Source: Vibrio neptunius (GTDB taxonomy: Bacteria > Pseudomonadota > Gammaproteobacteria > Enterobacterales > Vibrionaceae). Taken from it: 64,000 nucleotides of DNA. The position numbers and the translations under genes were made by a program. Numbering within the stretch: the stretch's first letter is position 1; each line of letters begins with the position of its first letter. Positions 19,080 to 29,224 of the stretch are shown piece after piece. Under the pieces are notes generated by a model, which was not told the DNA's origin, made no database searches, and worked only from the letters and a program-made list of their open reading frames with translations. The stretch is from NCBI GenBank assembly GCA_019339365.1, contig CP079859.1, positions 248,001 through 312,000 on the forward strand. The letters are read 5' to 3'.

Positions 19080-19816
19080 TTGTAATTCCAATGGCGGGAA
19101 TGAGCTCTCGCTTTTTTAAAGCTGGTTACACCAAGCCTAAGTACATGCTTGAAGCGCATGGACAAACGCTGTTTGAACATTCAGTACAAAGTTTTCAGGC
19201 TTATTTCTCGACTGTACCATTTCTTTTCATTGTGAAAAACGTGTTCGATACTCCACAATTTGTGCGACAAAAAGCACAAGAAATGGGTATTACGGAATTC
19301 CATATATCGATATTAGAGGAAGATACTCGAGGCCAAGCAGAAACCGTCGCACTGGGCATCGAGCAGCTGCAGTCTAAGGGGATAGATCATAACGGCCCTA
19401 TTACTATCTTTAATATTGATACTTTCAGACCAGACTTCCTATTGCCTGATGTGATTACGAAAAGTGATGGCTATCTAGAAGTATTCAAAGGTGAAGGGGC
19501 TAACTGGTCATTTGCCAAACCAGAAAGTGAATATACAACGCGAGTTATACAAACAGCGGAGAAGAACCCAATCTCTGATTTGTGCAGTACAGGGTTGTAT
19601 CATTTTAATCACCAGAAAGACTTCTTAGATGCTTACTATCAGTACCTTGCCAAGCCAGTTCATGATTGGGAAAAGGGCGAACTCTACATTGCACCTCTCT
19701 ACAATTTATTGATAGAAAAAGGGTTGGATATTCACTATCACCTAATCGACCGCAATAACGTGATATTCTGTGGTGTACCTGACGAATATACAGACTTTTT
19801 AAGCAAGGCGAAGTAG
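19076..19816 (+). CDS. sugar/alditol-type nucleotidyltransferase
   Basis: A 246-residue nucleotidyltransferase. The start IPMAGMSSRFFKAGYTKPKY is the classic nucleotide-binding loop, and FNIDTFRPDF provides the metal-binding aspartate; LYNLLIEKGLDIHYHL closes the domain. It would join an NTP to a phosphorylated substrate made by the two upstream genes, with which it overlaps or is coupled. The domain is clear; the nucleotide and substrate are not. Confidence 0.72.
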   Translation: MIVIPMAGMSSRFFKAGYTKPKYMLEAHGQTLFEHSVQSFQAYFSTVPFLFIVKNVFDTPQFVRQKAQEMGITEFHISILEEDTRGQAETVALGIEQLQSKGIDHNGPITIFNIDTFRPDFLLPDVITKSDGYLEVFKGEGANWSFAKPESEYTTRVIQTAEKNPISDLCSTGLYHFNHQKDFLDAYYQYLAKPVHDWEKGELYIAPLYNLLIEKGLDIHYHLIDRNNVIFCGVPDEYTDFLSKAK

Positions 19817-19819
19817 ATC

Positions 19820-20788
19820 ATGAAAATAGCGGATAAAGATATCTCATTTGTCGTTCAGGGACCTGTTCAAGAGAGCACAGATAGAAAGCAGCTGTCCGGT
19901 ATTACAGAAGAGTGTTTAAAATCAATACGCTATTATTTCCCACAAGCCACGATCATTCTTTCTACATGGAAAGGGCAGAATATTTCAGGGTTAGATTACG
20001 ATAAGTTAATCGAGCTTGACGACCCTGGCCCTAACTACATCGTTCAAGATGGCACCAAAGTAAAACTCAATAACAATCGTCAGATTTACAGCTCTCATAT
20101 GGGACTAAGCTCTGCAAAAACCAAATACTCAGCCAAGATTAGAACAGACAACAAACTTACAGGACGCGGATTTGTCGAACTTTTTGAGCAGTACGCCCAA
20201 GCACCAAGGCAACCTCAGTTTAGCCTGCTCAATTCTAGGGTAGTCACTAGCAGCACATTTTTCATTTCATCGCATGCTGGTAAACCAGTGTATTTCCATA
20301 AAAGTGATTTGTTTGACTTCGGTGAAACTCAGGATTTGCTAAAAATTTGGAGTGAGCATCTTATTCCAGAACTCAGCTTTAGTAAGAAGTCAGGCTATAA
20401 ATCTCGCTATCCTGCGACAGAACAATTTCTCTGTCTAAGCTGGATTTCTCGTTTGCTTGGGAAAGACTGTCATATCAATACTAAAGCGGATGATGATGCA
20501 GGTCTTGGGAAAGGTTATTGGAAGAACTTTATCGCCAACAATCTTATTGTCGACTTACCTGAGAACATCGGGCTAGATGTTACAGAACGCTTTTATAAGC
20601 GGGGGAATTTAGCGCTAGAGTATGATTTGAAGGATTGGCTTTATTTCAACAACCAAACGAACAAGCCAATAGATAAAAAAAAGACTTTATCGCTGCTACA
20701 AAGAACTGATAGGCCAGGGAATCAGGGCAATAAAGCCAAGTTAGCCCTGTTGTGGCTAACTTATCTTAACCAATTTCCGAATTTTTAG
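19820..20788 (+). CDS. wavE: WavE-family LPS core biosynthesis protein (copy 1)
   Basis: A 322-residue member of the WavE family known from Vibrio core clusters. Typical segments are ISFVVQGPVQES near the start, IILSTWKGQNISGLDYD, IKLNNNRQIYSSHMGL-type sequence and the aspartates in KIRTDNKL, which suggest a glycosyltransferase-like fold. The function is presumed core-sugar transfer. It follows the nucleotidyltransferase by 3 bases and converges with a second WavE gene, with a 33-base overlap of their 3' ends. Confidence 0.8.
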   Translation: MKIADKDISFVVQGPVQESTDRKQLSGITEECLKSIRYYFPQATIILSTWKGQNISGLDYDKLIELDDPGPNYIVQDGTKVKLNNNRQIYSSHMGLSSAKTKYSAKIRTDNKLTGRGFVELFEQYAQAPRQPQFSLLNSRVVTSSTFFISSHAGKPVYFHKSDLFDFGETQDLLKIWSEHLIPELSFSKKSGYKSRYPATEQFLCLSWISRLLGKDCHINTKADDDAGLGKGYWKNFIANNLIVDLPENIGLDVTERFYKRGNLALEYDLKDWLYFNNQTNKPIDKKKTLSLLQRTDRPGNQGNKAKLALLWLTYLNQFPNF

Positions 20789-21697
20789 ACGCATTCCTTT
20801 TCTAAAAAACATCCATGATGTTGCTAGAACCCACTTTGCCTTAAACAACAAAGGTATCCCTAAACTGACCCCAAAGCCCCTTTCATAAAGCCATTGCCAA
20901 CGTTGGTAAGTATAGCAGTCATAGGGATAACCATTCTGCTGACGCAAACGTTCTGGCACCTCTAAACCTAGTACGTCCCCATTAACAATAACTAGATTAT
21001 TTAGCATGACATTTCGAGAATTCTTTAAATCTTGCTTGGAACCATGTTCATCAACCAATTTAGCAGGGATAAACTGGTTAACAAAGTGGCTCCATATTTT
21101 CTGTTCAACATGGACACTATCTTTGGGATAGTGCTCGTGTTGTTTTTTTCCACTTAGTTCTTCTCGAAAAACGTAGTCTGAGAAATACTCTATGTTCCAT
21201 ACTTTCAACAGATCAGCAGTTTCCCCAAACTGGAAAAGATCTGAATAGAAATAGGGAATACGAAGCCCACGCTCATACTCTTTGGCATAAAAATTGGAGC
21301 AGACCAACCTTTGATTAAGAAACGAATAGCGTTCATCACGTTGGGGGTATTTTTCAAATAACTCGATAACATTCGTATTGTGAAGTACATTATCAGAGCG
21401 TAGCTTTGCAGCGTACTTAGTCTTCACTGCGTTTAAGCCGGAGTAAGTCGAAGCAATCTGGCGATTGACATTAACCTTAACCGCTTCATCCTTTTTGCTG
21501 TATACAAAAGTCGTTGAACCTGGATCTTTATTAAAAATCACAACATCAGCATTAAGCCCTGAGACGTCCTCACCTTCCCAAGTCGAAAGTATCACTTGAC
21601 TCCCGGGAAACCTATTTCTTAATGTCAAAATTGAACGTTGAGTAATAGTTGGATGTATTGGCCCTTGGACAACAAAGGTTATATCTTCAAACTTCAT
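20756..21697 (-). CDS. WavE-family LPS core biosynthesis protein (copy 2)
   Basis: A 313-residue paralogue of the preceding gene, on the other strand. It shows the same series of segments: ITFVVQGPIHPT, VILSTWEGEDVSGLNAD, VKVNVNRQIASTYSGL and AAKLRSDNVL. The C-terminus is basic (KWVLATSWMFFRKGMRLKIR), perhaps for membrane association. It follows kdkA by 11 bases and forms a minus-strand pair with it. The two paralogues are diverged enough that they probably have different specificities. Confidence 0.8.
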   Translation of the reverse strand: MKFEDITFVVQGPIHPTITQRSILTLRNRFPGSQVILSTWEGEDVSGLNADVVIFNKDPGSTTFVYSKKDEAVKVNVNRQIASTYSGLNAVKTKYAAKLRSDNVLHNTNVIELFEKYPQRDERYSFLNQRLVCSNFYAKEYERGLRIPYFYSDLFQFGETADLLKVWNIEYFSDYVFREELSGKKQHEHYPKDSVHVEQKIWSHFVNQFIPAKLVDEHGSKQDLKNSRNVMLNNLVIVNGDVLGLEVPERLRQQNGYPYDCYTYQRWQWLYERGFGVSLGIPLLFKAKWVLATSWMFFRKGMRLKIRKLVKIS

Positions 21698-21708
21698 ATT
21701 GATGAGTA

Positions 21709-22425
21709 CTAATCGTGGATACTAAGACCATTGTAACCGTTGAAGAGCAAATCGTAGCCAGTGCAATCCCAAGAAATTTGACGCTTATCGACTTCCTTCT
21801 CAAACGACCTTTTCAATCTCTCCAAGTTACCTTGTTTCCACGCATTTCCTGATTGCTGATAGCATTTATCAAAGTCGATGATCCACACTTTGTCTTGCTC
21901 ATCGATGAGGATATTATGGATATTGAGATCCGTATGATTGACCTGTGCATCATGCATTTTACGGATTTCGAGGCCAACCTTTCGATACATATCTTCAGAA
22001 AGTGGCTTTTCTATCAGAATGGAAACCAAATCCTTTGCATTAGGAATTTTCTCACTCAGTAGATCCGCTTTATAGGTTACGCCATTCTTTGTTGCACGAG
22101 CAGCGATTGGTCTAGGTACATTGACACCAGCTTCAATCAAAGTGTTTAGCAACTGAAATTCCTGATAGCTGCGAGTTTTTTCCCAGCTTGAAAAGAGATA
22201 ACTGTCTTCCACTAGTTTTCCAAACAAGCCACCACGGCGATAATGCCTGAGTGCCGCGTCAATCGTTTCCGTTTGAACAAACCAAGTCGTGCCACGTCCT
22301 TGAGCACTGCCGATGACTTTACCTGCACTTTGCCAAAACTCAGCGTCGAACACCTGCTTAGGATCTTCCTTGAGCAAGACATCATCATACCAGATGGTTT
22401 GGTTGTCCAATTGCGTGGTTTTCAT
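21709..22425 (-). CDS. kdkA: 3-deoxy-D-manno-octulosonic acid kinase KdkA
   Basis: Phosphorylates the 4-position of the single Kdo in Vibrio/Haemophilus-type inner cores. It is a kinase-fold protein of 238 residues with GRGTTWFVQTETIDAALRHY, RRGGLFGKLVEDSY and the catalytic loop VNHTDLNIHNILID followed by VWIIDFDKC. Length and motifs fit the family well. It is divergent from the OpsX-type gene and leads into the second wavE gene. Its presence implies that WaaA here adds only one Kdo. Confidence 0.92.
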   Translation of the reverse strand: MKTTQLDNQTIWYDDVLLKEDPKQVFDAEFWQSAGKVIGSAQGRGTTWFVQTETIDAALRHYRRGGLFGKLVEDSYLFSSWEKTRSYQEFQLLNTLIEAGVNVPRPIAARATKNGVTYKADLLSEKIPNAKDLVSILIEKPLSEDMYRKVGLEIRKMHDAQVNHTDLNIHNILIDEQDKVWIIDFDKCYQQSGNAWKQGNLERLKRSFEKEVDKRQISWDCTGYDLLFNGYNGLSIHD

Positions 22426-22518
22426 GCGAGAGCATCTCTGATTAAATTCGAATGGCTATTTTACATTTATTGAGCGCCTCTGCATAATCTTCACCATTGC
22501 TAGCCAAGTGAATTATTT

Positions 22519-23574
22519 ATGAGCCTTTTTTCTTCCGCCCCTGACTCTTTGTGTATTTTGCGCTTGTCTGCCATTGGTGATGTGTGTAATACCCTTGCTG
22601 CAGTTCAAGCCATTCAGCGTCAGTGGCCGCAAACCGACATCGTTTGGATCACCGGCAAGCTTGAAGCCAAACTGATTGAAGACCTACCTGGCATTCGTGT
22701 GATAGTGTTTGACAAGAAGGAAGGCTGGCAGGGCTATAAAAAGCTCTGGGCTGCATTAAAAGGACAAAAATTTGATGCACTGCTGCACATGCAGTATGCA
22801 TTTAGAGCCAGTGTAGCGACTCTTGGCATCAAGGCGAAATACAAGCTTGGCTTTGACTCCATCCGCAGTCAGGATTTCCAAACCTTGTTTACCAATATCA
22901 AAGTGCCTTCACCTAGTTCCATGCATGTCTTAGATGGACTGCTCGCCTTCGGCCATAAGCTTGGTGTTCAAGATATGAACCCAGTCTGGACACTTGAATA
23001 TTCAGATGCAGATGAACATTGGGCGCAACAGCAATTATCGACTGGCAAGCGCAACTTGGTTGTCGTACCAGCAGCAAGTAAAGCCTACAAAAACTGGACA
23101 GCAGAAGGCTACGCCGAACTTATCCAGCACGCCGTCAACCAAGGTTGGCAGGTCACCTTAGCCGGTAGCCCAGCGCAAGTAGAATTAGACCTAGCAACGA
23201 AGATTGAGAACAAGCTGACATGCGCCGTCAACAATCAGGTCGGTCAAAGTTCACTAAAACAAATGCTGGCACTGTTAGACAAAGCGGATTTGGTAGTCGC
23301 ACCTGATACAGGCCCTGCTCATATGGCCAATGCGGTCAATACACCCGTTATCGGTTTGTATGCCCACCATAACCCTGAACGTACTGGGCCTTATCAATAT
23401 CGCCAATATGTGGTGTCTGCTTATAAAGAAGCCATTCAGGCTGAAACAGGAAAATCTGCAGAACAACTCAGCTGGCGCGCCCGTGTCAAAGACAAAAACG
23501 CCATGCAGCGCATTCAACCACAGCAAGTCATCGCCATGTTTGATAAAGTAACCACAGAACTCCATTTACAATAA
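22519..23574 (+). CDS. opsX: heptosyltransferase I, OpsX type (GT9)
   Basis: A 351-residue GT9 protein with CILRLSAIGDVCNTLAAVQ at the N-terminus and VVAPDTGPAHMANAVNTPVI, the ADP-heptose binding motif, near residue 260. It belongs to the OpsX group that adds the first heptose to phospho-Kdo in Haemophilus and vibrios, in place of enterobacterial WaaC. Adjacent kdkA, which makes the phospho-Kdo acceptor, supports this. A glycosyltransferase gene follows after 27 bases on the same strand. Confidence 0.8.
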   Translation: MSLFSSAPDSLCILRLSAIGDVCNTLAAVQAIQRQWPQTDIVWITGKLEAKLIEDLPGIRVIVFDKKEGWQGYKKLWAALKGQKFDALLHMQYAFRASVATLGIKAKYKLGFDSIRSQDFQTLFTNIKVPSPSSMHVLDGLLAFGHKLGVQDMNPVWTLEYSDADEHWAQQQLSTGKRNLVVVPAASKAYKNWTAEGYAELIQHAVNQGWQVTLAGSPAQVELDLATKIENKLTCAVNNQVGQSSLKQMLALLDKADLVVAPDTGPAHMANAVNTPVIGLYAHHNPERTGPYQYRQYVVSAYKEAIQAETGKSAEQLSWRARVKDKNAMQRIQPQQVIAMFDKVTTELHLQ

Positions 23575-23601
23575 ACTCCGAGAGACTTCAGAGGTACCAC
23601 A

Positions 23602-24387
23602 GTGAGTAAACCAACCATTGCCGTCGCACTTATCGTTAAGAACGAAGCGCAGCACCTGAAAGCTTGTTTAGAAACCGTTCACGACTGGGTAGACGAGATT
23701 GTGGTACTAGACTCTGGAAGTACAGACAATACCGAAGAGATTGCACGCCGTTTTACGGACAAGTTTTTCGTCAATCCTGAATGGCCTGGCTTTGGCCCTC
23801 AGCGCCGCTTGGCTCAATCCTACGTCGAGTCGGATTACGTTCTGTGGTTAGATGCCGATGAGCGTGTCACTCCTGAGCTCAAGCAAAGCATTTTAGATTC
23901 AGTGAGTGCAAACAAGGTGGATACCATTTATCAAACGGCCCGTCTAAGCTGGGTGTTTGGACGCTATATTCGTCATTGCGGCTGGTACCCCGATCGTGTA
24001 TTGCGCTTATACCCAACCAAGTTGACACAATACAATGACGCTCTGGTGCATGAAAAAGTCGAAGTGACGAAAACCATGAAAGTCGAAAACTTGAATGGCG
24101 ACTTGATTCACTTTACCTATAACGACATGAATCACTACTTAGTGAAGTCGGCGGGCTATGCAAAAGCATGGGCTGAGCAGCGCGAGAAAAAAGGTAAGAA
24201 GAGCAGTATCTCACAAGGCATTTTGCACGCGTTTGGCTGCTTCTTGAAAATGTACGTTGTCAAAGCAGGCTTTCTTGACGGCAAGCAAGGGTTCTTGCTC
24301 TCCCTGCTTTCGGCACACTCTACTTTTGTGAAATATGCGGACCTGTGGATTCGTAGTGAAACAGACAAGATGCCGGATAAATTCTAA
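23602..24387 (+). CDS. waaE: WaaE/KdtX-like core beta-glucosyltransferase (GT2)
   Basis: A 261-residue GT2 enzyme with a GTG start. It has [29 protein letters not shown] and the metal site WLDADERV, then the family's [20 protein letters not shown]. WaaE/KdtX proteins add a beta-1,4-glucose to the first inner-core heptose and are often found beside coaD (formerly kdtB), as here with one gene between. A bidirectional terminator follows. Confidence 0.85.
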   Translation: MSKPTIAVALIVKNEAQHLKACLETVHDWVDEIVVLDSGSTDNTEEIARRFTDKFFVNPEWPGFGPQRRLAQSYVESDYVLWLDADERVTPELKQSILDSVSANKVDTIYQTARLSWVFGRYIRHCGWYPDRVLRLYPTKLTQYNDALVHEKVEVTKTMKVENLNGDLIHFTYNDMNHYLVKSAGYAKAWAEQREKKGKKSSISQGILHAFGCFLKMYVVKAGFLDGKQGFLLSLLSAHSTFVKYADLWIRSETDKMPDKF

Positions 24388-24404
24388 GTCTTTCAATACA
24401 TACT

Positions 24405-24430
24405 AAGGGCGATATTTCTATCGCCCTTTT
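24405..24430. terminator. bidirectional terminator
   Basis: AAGGGCGAT (24405-24413), a 6-base loop and ATCGCCCTT (24420-24428) followed by more T. It separates waaE (plus) from the convergent GT9 gene (minus). Confidence 0.85.
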
Positions 24431-24431
24431 A

Positions 24432-25466
24432 TTAATTCAGCTTACGACTTATCCATGGTTGTAACTCTCTCGAGACCACATCTATATCAATTCTGGCCAT
24501 ATTTTCCTGACTGGCTTTATCTTCAGCCTGAGGTGGGCAAAAAGCGATATGATTGCCTGCCGAGTTAATTGGTTTCCAGCGTAGAGGCGTTGCTGAACGC
24601 TTGCTTGGGAAAAAGCCAACGGTCGGTACATCTATCGCCGCTGCGATATGCAAGGGCCCAGTAGAGCCTGCAACGAACAAGTCGGCACAAGCGATAGAAC
24701 AAGAGAAATCAACCAAGCCATCGTTCTTGTCGTACACCACCGAGGCTCTGCCTTTTTCTTTCAGTAGGCTATGTAACTCAGCCGCTTTCTGTTCTTCTCC
24801 CGGCCCAGCCGTCAGTATAATTTCAAACGGCTCCGGCATATCGCAGATTAACTGAGTGTATTGCTGTAGAGATAAGTTATTGGCTGAACCACCGCTACCA
24901 GCATGAACGAACACCCATTGCTTCTCTACATTCAAATTCAATTGTTGTGAGAGCTTGCGCTTTTGTTGCTGCAGCTCGTCAACTGAGAAGCAGAGGTAGG
25001 GTGCGCTAGGCTCAACCACAGCTTGGCCAATATCCGTTAAAAACGCACGTACTAAATCCAGGTTGTATTCGTATTCTGGTTTTGCTGATTGTGAGCGTTT
25101 TTGTTTGATACGCTTGTTATAAAAGATCTGCGCCAGTTTTGTCGCCGGAGCAAGGCGGTAAGGGATTTTCGCTTTCCAGACCAATTTAGCGTTATAGGTC
25201 GTAGAGAAAAGGTTGATGGATGCATCAAAGCGCTCCGCTTTTATTTGCTCAATCAAAGTCGATTGCGCCTGCTTAGGGCCCTTTTGCGTTGGATCAACCA
25301 ACACGTTATCAATCCAAGGACACAGCTCTGCCAGCGCTACCGTGTAATTAGGCACCAGCGCGGTGATCTGACAATCCGGCATCGACGCTTTCAGCATCGC
25401 AAAGCTGGGCCAAGCCAGCATAAAGTCGCCTATTTTGTCGTTCCGAATCACCAGTATCTTTTTCAT
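24432..25466 (-). CDS. GT9-family heptosyltransferase-like protein
   Basis: A 344-residue GT9 protein, the fourth in the window. MKKILVIRNDKIGDFMLAWP is the standard N-terminal loop, WVFHAGSGGSANNLSLQQY the middle motif, and DLFVAGSTGPLHIAAAIDV the nucleotide-sugar site. It lies next to coaD but diverges from it. It could be a third heptosyltransferase (WaaQ-like) or use another donor; sequence alone does not decide. Confidence 0.8.
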   Translation of the reverse strand: MKKILVIRNDKIGDFMLAWPSFAMLKASMPDCQITALVPNYTVALAELCPWIDNVLVDPTQKGPKQAQSTLIEQIKAERFDASINLFSTTYNAKLVWKAKIPYRLAPATKLAQIFYNKRIKQKRSQSAKPEYEYNLDLVRAFLTDIGQAVVEPSAPYLCFSVDELQQQKRKLSQQLNLNVEKQWVFVHAGSGGSANNLSLQQYTQLICDMPEPFEIILTAGPGEEQKAAELHSLLKEKGRASVVYDKNDGLVDFSCSIACADLFVAGSTGPLHIAAAIDVPTVGFFPSKRSATPLRWKPINSAGNHIAFCPPQAEDKASQENMARIDIDVVSRELQPWISRKLN

Positions 25467-25574
25467 TACACTTCCTAACTCTCAGTCTTTGCTCCCAATG
25501 ATAACGGCTAAGTTGGGTAAATGTGAGCCTTTTTGTTACCATTAAGCGATACCAAAGAATCATCTGAGTAATGA

Positions 25575-26072
<498 letters not shown>

Positions 26073-26082
26073 GAATGGAAGC

Positions 26083-26113
26083 GATAGAGAGCTAAACGTT
26101 TTAGCTCTCTATC
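26083..26113. terminator. stem-loop between convergent coaD and mutM
   Basis: GATAGAGAGCTAAA (26083-26096), a 3-base loop CGT and the perfect complement (26100-26113). It lies between the two convergent stops. There is no long T run, so termination strength is uncertain. Confidence 0.6.
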
Positions 26114-26116
26114 TGG

Positions 26117-26923
26117 CTACTTCTGGCAATGACTGCAGAAGAAAGTATTACGCTGGCCAATCTTCTGCTCTTCAATTGCTTCCCCACAGCTAGGGCAAGC
26201 TTCACCGGCTTTGCCATAAATTTGCAGCTCTTGAGCAAAGTAGCCTGGTTTGCCATCTGCCTGAGCAAAATCTTTTAACGTTGTTCCGCCCTGTTTAATG
26301 GCCGTATCGAGCACCTGCTTAATCTCTTTAACCAAGCGTTGCCACTCTTTAACCGTGAGTGTGCCTGCTGCTCGCGTCGGATGGATACGTGCACTAAACA
26401 AAGACTCATTGGCGTAAATATTCCCTACTCCAACGACCACTTTGTTATCCATAATGAACTGCTTCACCGCGACGCGCTTATTCTTTGCCTTGTCTACGAT
26501 ATAGTCCGCATCAAAGTCTTGCGTTAGCGGCTCTGGCCCCATATGGCCCAACGCATCATGTTCACCATCTTCGGTCCACAACCAAGCCCCAAATCGTCTC
26601 GGATCGTTATAGCGCAATATCTTGCCATTAGTTAGCATCAAGTCGACATGATCATGCTTTCCCGGCTCCATGTAGGCATCCAGTACACGTAAAGACCCCG
26701 ACATACCCAAATGCACAATAGCGCTACCCATATCGGTTTCAATCAGCAAATACTTAGCACGGCGGGAGATACTTCGAATCACCTGACCTTCCATTTTCTT
26801 CAGCTCATGTGGGATGTCCCAACGCAGCTTAGGGGTGCGAAAAGTCAGCTTAGCAACGGTTTGTCCAGCCAAATGAGGAGTGATCCCCATACGGCTGACT
26901 TCAACTTCGGGTAATTCAGGCAT
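26117..26923 (-). CDS. mutM: formamidopyrimidine-DNA glycosylase MutM (Fpg)
   Basis: Removes 8-oxoguanine and other oxidised purines and nicks the abasic site. The catalytic proline and glutamates are at the very start ([11 protein letters not shown]), [12 protein letters not shown] is the conserved helix, and the C-terminal zinc finger has [10 protein letters not shown] and FFCSHCQ. It has 268 residues, normal for the family. It converges with coaD, and a small membrane-anchored protein gene lies just upstream. Confidence 0.96.
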   Translation of the reverse strand: MPELPEVEVSRMGITPHLAGQTVAKLTFRTPKLRWDIPHELKKMEGQVIRSISRRAKYLLIETDMGSAIVHLGMSGSLRVLDAYMEPGKHDHVDLMLTNGKILRYNDPRRFGAWLWTEDGEHDALGHMGPEPLTQDFDADYIVDKAKNKRVAVKQFIMDNKVVVGVGNIYANESLFSARIHPTRAAGTLTVKEWQRLVKEIKQVLDTAIKQGGTTLKDFAQADGKPGYFAQELQIYGKAGEACPSCGEAIEEQKIGQRNTFFCSHCQK

Positions 26924-26953
26924 AATGGTATAGTGATGGATAGCTCAGGGTAT

Positions 26954-27442
26954 TTAAGGTATCAGATATTCAGAAGCAACTGAAACGGCTATCCATTGAT
27001 CCTGCCAGTTTTTCAATAGCCAGAATTGCGGGGTTTGATAGAAGGTGATCCTTTGAGGTTCTTCCTGATCACGGTACCAAACTTCTATCGTCTGTGGTGA
27101 GACCAATTGAGTCTTTAATCCATCAAAGGTTTGCTGGTCAATTTCGGTCCCGACGAGACCGGTCCAACGTTCAACTAGCTCCTGAGGAGCAAGGCTACTT
27201 TGCTTCGTCATACTCCACTCCCCGTTCAAGTGCTCTAGTGACCAGTCAGAAAAATGCAGGGCTTTCAATTGCGCTGACGGATTGAGTAGATAAGGGTAGT
27301 CAGATTGCACTTCAACCGACGACTGGTCATCAATCAGGTAGGTTTTAATGATGGTAGGCAAGTTGAGTATCGCGATAAACGCGATGATGCCCAATATCAT
27401 GATGTTGTTCCAGCGGCGACGCCGTGAGGTAGAAACACGCAT
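26954..27442 (-). CDS. conserved hypothetical protein with one N-terminal membrane segment
   Basis: A 162-residue protein. A basic head (MRVSTSRRRRW) precedes one transmembrane helix (IMILGIIAFIAILNL); the rest is probably periplasmic, with the segments HFSDWSLEHLNGEWSM and EVWYRDQEEPQRITFY. I do not recognise the family. It lies 30 bases upstream of mutM on the same strand, so the two may be co-transcribed. Confidence 0.65.
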   Translation of the reverse strand: MRVSTSRRRRWNNIMILGIIAFIAILNLPTIIKTYLIDDQSSVEVQSDYPYLLNPSAQLKALHFSDWSLEHLNGEWSMTKQSSLAPQELVERWTGLVGTEIDQQTFDGLKTQLVSPQTIEVWYRDQEEPQRITFYQTPQFWLLKNWQDQWIAVSVASEYLIP

Positions 27443-27552
27443 GAATTTGTCATTCCTTATAGGTAACTATAAGAAAAGGTAGCAGAAAATAACAACGAGG
27501 GAAATGGAGACAGGTAGGTTTGACCGTGGCGACTTTGCAAAACATCAAACAA

Positions 27553-27580
27553 TAAAAAACCCAGCAAAATGCTGGGTTTC
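27553..27580 (-). terminator. rho-independent terminator after rpmG
   Basis: On the minus strand, AAACCCAGC, loop ATTTT and GCTGGGTTT followed by TTT. It ends the rpmB-rpmG transcript 42 bases after the rpmG stop. Confidence 0.88.
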
Positions 27581-27621
27581 AAATACAGACTTCTGTTTAA
27601 GAAGCTTCAAAGAAGAATCAA

Positions 27622-27792
27622 TTACTTGATTTTAGCTTCTTTGTACATAACGTGCTGGCGAACAACTGGATCAAACTTTTTGATCTCAAATTTGCCTGGC
27701 ATGTTACGTTTGTTCTTGTCAGTAGTGTAGAAGTGACCAGTACCTGCAGAAGATACTAGACGGATTTTCTCACGTACGCCTTTCTTTGCCAT
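27622..27792 (-). CDS. rpmG: 50S ribosomal protein L33
   Basis: A 56-residue protein, [20 protein letters not shown] and then [10 protein letters not shown], ending [10 protein letters not shown], the standard bacterial L33 without the zinc-binding cysteines. It sits 13 bases downstream of rpmB and is the second gene of the usual rpmBG operon. Confidence 0.95.
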
Positions 27793-27805
27793 TGCCTATT
27801 TCCTC

Positions 27806-28042
27806 TTAAACGTTTTCGCCGTTTGCGCGAATGTCAACAAGAACAGCATCAATGCCCTTCTTATCGATGATACGCATACCTTTAGCAGATAGACGTAGTT
27901 TAACAAAACGTTTTTCGCTCTCTACCCAGAAACGATGAGTTTGTAGGTTCGGCAGAAAACGACGCTTAGTAGCATTGCGTGCGTGTGAACGGTTGTTACC
28001 CGTTACTGGACGCTTACCAGTTACTTGGCATACTCGTGACAT
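27806..28042 (-). CDS. rpmB: 50S ribosomal protein L28
   Basis: A 78-residue large-subunit protein starting [20 protein letters not shown]. An ATG 15 bases upstream (28057) is in frame, but the 28042 start gives the conserved N-terminus. [18 protein letters not shown] and [15 protein letters not shown] are typical. It is the first gene of the rpmBG operon; the 276-bp gap to radC must contain the promoter. Confidence 0.95.
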   Translation of the reverse strand: MSRVCQVTGKRPVTGNNRSHARNATKRRFLPNLQTHRFWVESEKRFVKLRLSAKGMRIIDKKGIDAVLVDIRANGENV

Positions 28043-28318
28043 GAATGTCTTCTCCAAAATCGTTTCAGCTCGATATCAACCTTGGTGGCCGAACCTCTCA
28101 GTTTCTAAATATAGAAGTTTGAGGTCTTATACCGCTATGGAAACCCATACAAGGCTATCAAAGGTCGCGCATTATACTAACTTGACTAGCATTGCTCAAG
28201 ACCCGAACAGATCCTTTTTCAAGGTTTTCGTGATCTTTTTTAGGCAGAGCTGATAATAGTTCAAAAAATGTCGGGGGATTGTAGCAGAATTCGCGCAACT
28301 CACAACAAATAATGTGAT

Positions 28319-28982
28319 TTAAATCCATCCACGCTCAGCGAAGGAAATGACATCACCATCTCCAACCACAAAATGGTCGAGAATTCGAATGTCGACCAAA
28401 GCCAATGCATCACTGATACGCCGGGTGATTCTTCGATCGGCCTGACTCGGCTCCGCCACACCCGAAGGATGATTGTGCGCAAGAATCAAAGCCGCAGCAT
28501 TGAACTCTAACGCCCGTTTGACCACCTCCCTCGGATAAACAGACGCAGAATCAATCGTGCCTTCAAACATCACTTCTTCTTTAATCACTCGATGCTGATT
28601 ATCAAGAAACAATATATAGAAAGCTTCACGCTGTCGGTCACGCAAGATACTAGAAAGATAAAGTTTGGTCTGCTGAGGGCTGGTTAACGCTTCGCCACGT
28701 TGTAAGGTTTCACTTAAATAGCGCTGTGTCATCTCAAGCACGGCTTGCAGCTGGACATATTTGGCTTCTCCCAGCCCTTTGTGCTGACAGAACTCTTCCT
28801 TACTCGCTGCAAATAATCTTCGCAGCGAACCGAGATCCTTAAGCAGTTTGTCCGATAACTGCAGAACATTCATGCCTTGCGTACCAGTGCGCAAAAAAAA
28901 TCGCTAATAGCTCCGCATCGGTGAGCGATTGTGGGCCTCGGCTGAGCAGTTTTTCTCTCGGCATCGACTCTTTAGGCAACAT
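28319..28982 (-). CDS. radC: RadC-family JAB1/MPN domain protein, frame broken near N-terminus
   Basis: The main frame (28319-28894) carries the MPN+ metalloprotease-like motif [17 protein letters not shown] and begins at [14 protein letters not shown]. The missing N-terminus lies just upstream in another frame (ATG at 28982, [16 protein letters not shown], to [10 protein letters not shown]). One surplus T in T8 (A8 on the plus strand, 28893-28900) breaks the continuity; with T7 the protein reads [10 protein letters not shown], the family sequence, and has about 220 residues. RadC's function is unclear despite its name. It is divergent from coaBC, as in many gammaproteobacteria. Confidence 0.85.
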
Positions 28983-29224
28983 ACAAACACTTATCCTTAA
29001 GACAATAAAGTGGGTGACGTTAGCTTAAACTCTCCTGCTCACTCTCTGGCAATCAAAACCATTATCTTCGTCGCAGTGAAAGATTTTATGCAAATAATAG
29101 GTATATAAAAGAGCAAGAAAGAAAAGGGCAAAAACGCACAGAATCTGCAACAACACTTTCCATTTCTAGAGTCTCTATTGGCTGCGTGGTAATCTACGCG
29201 CAGTATTTTTTAAGGATGATCATC

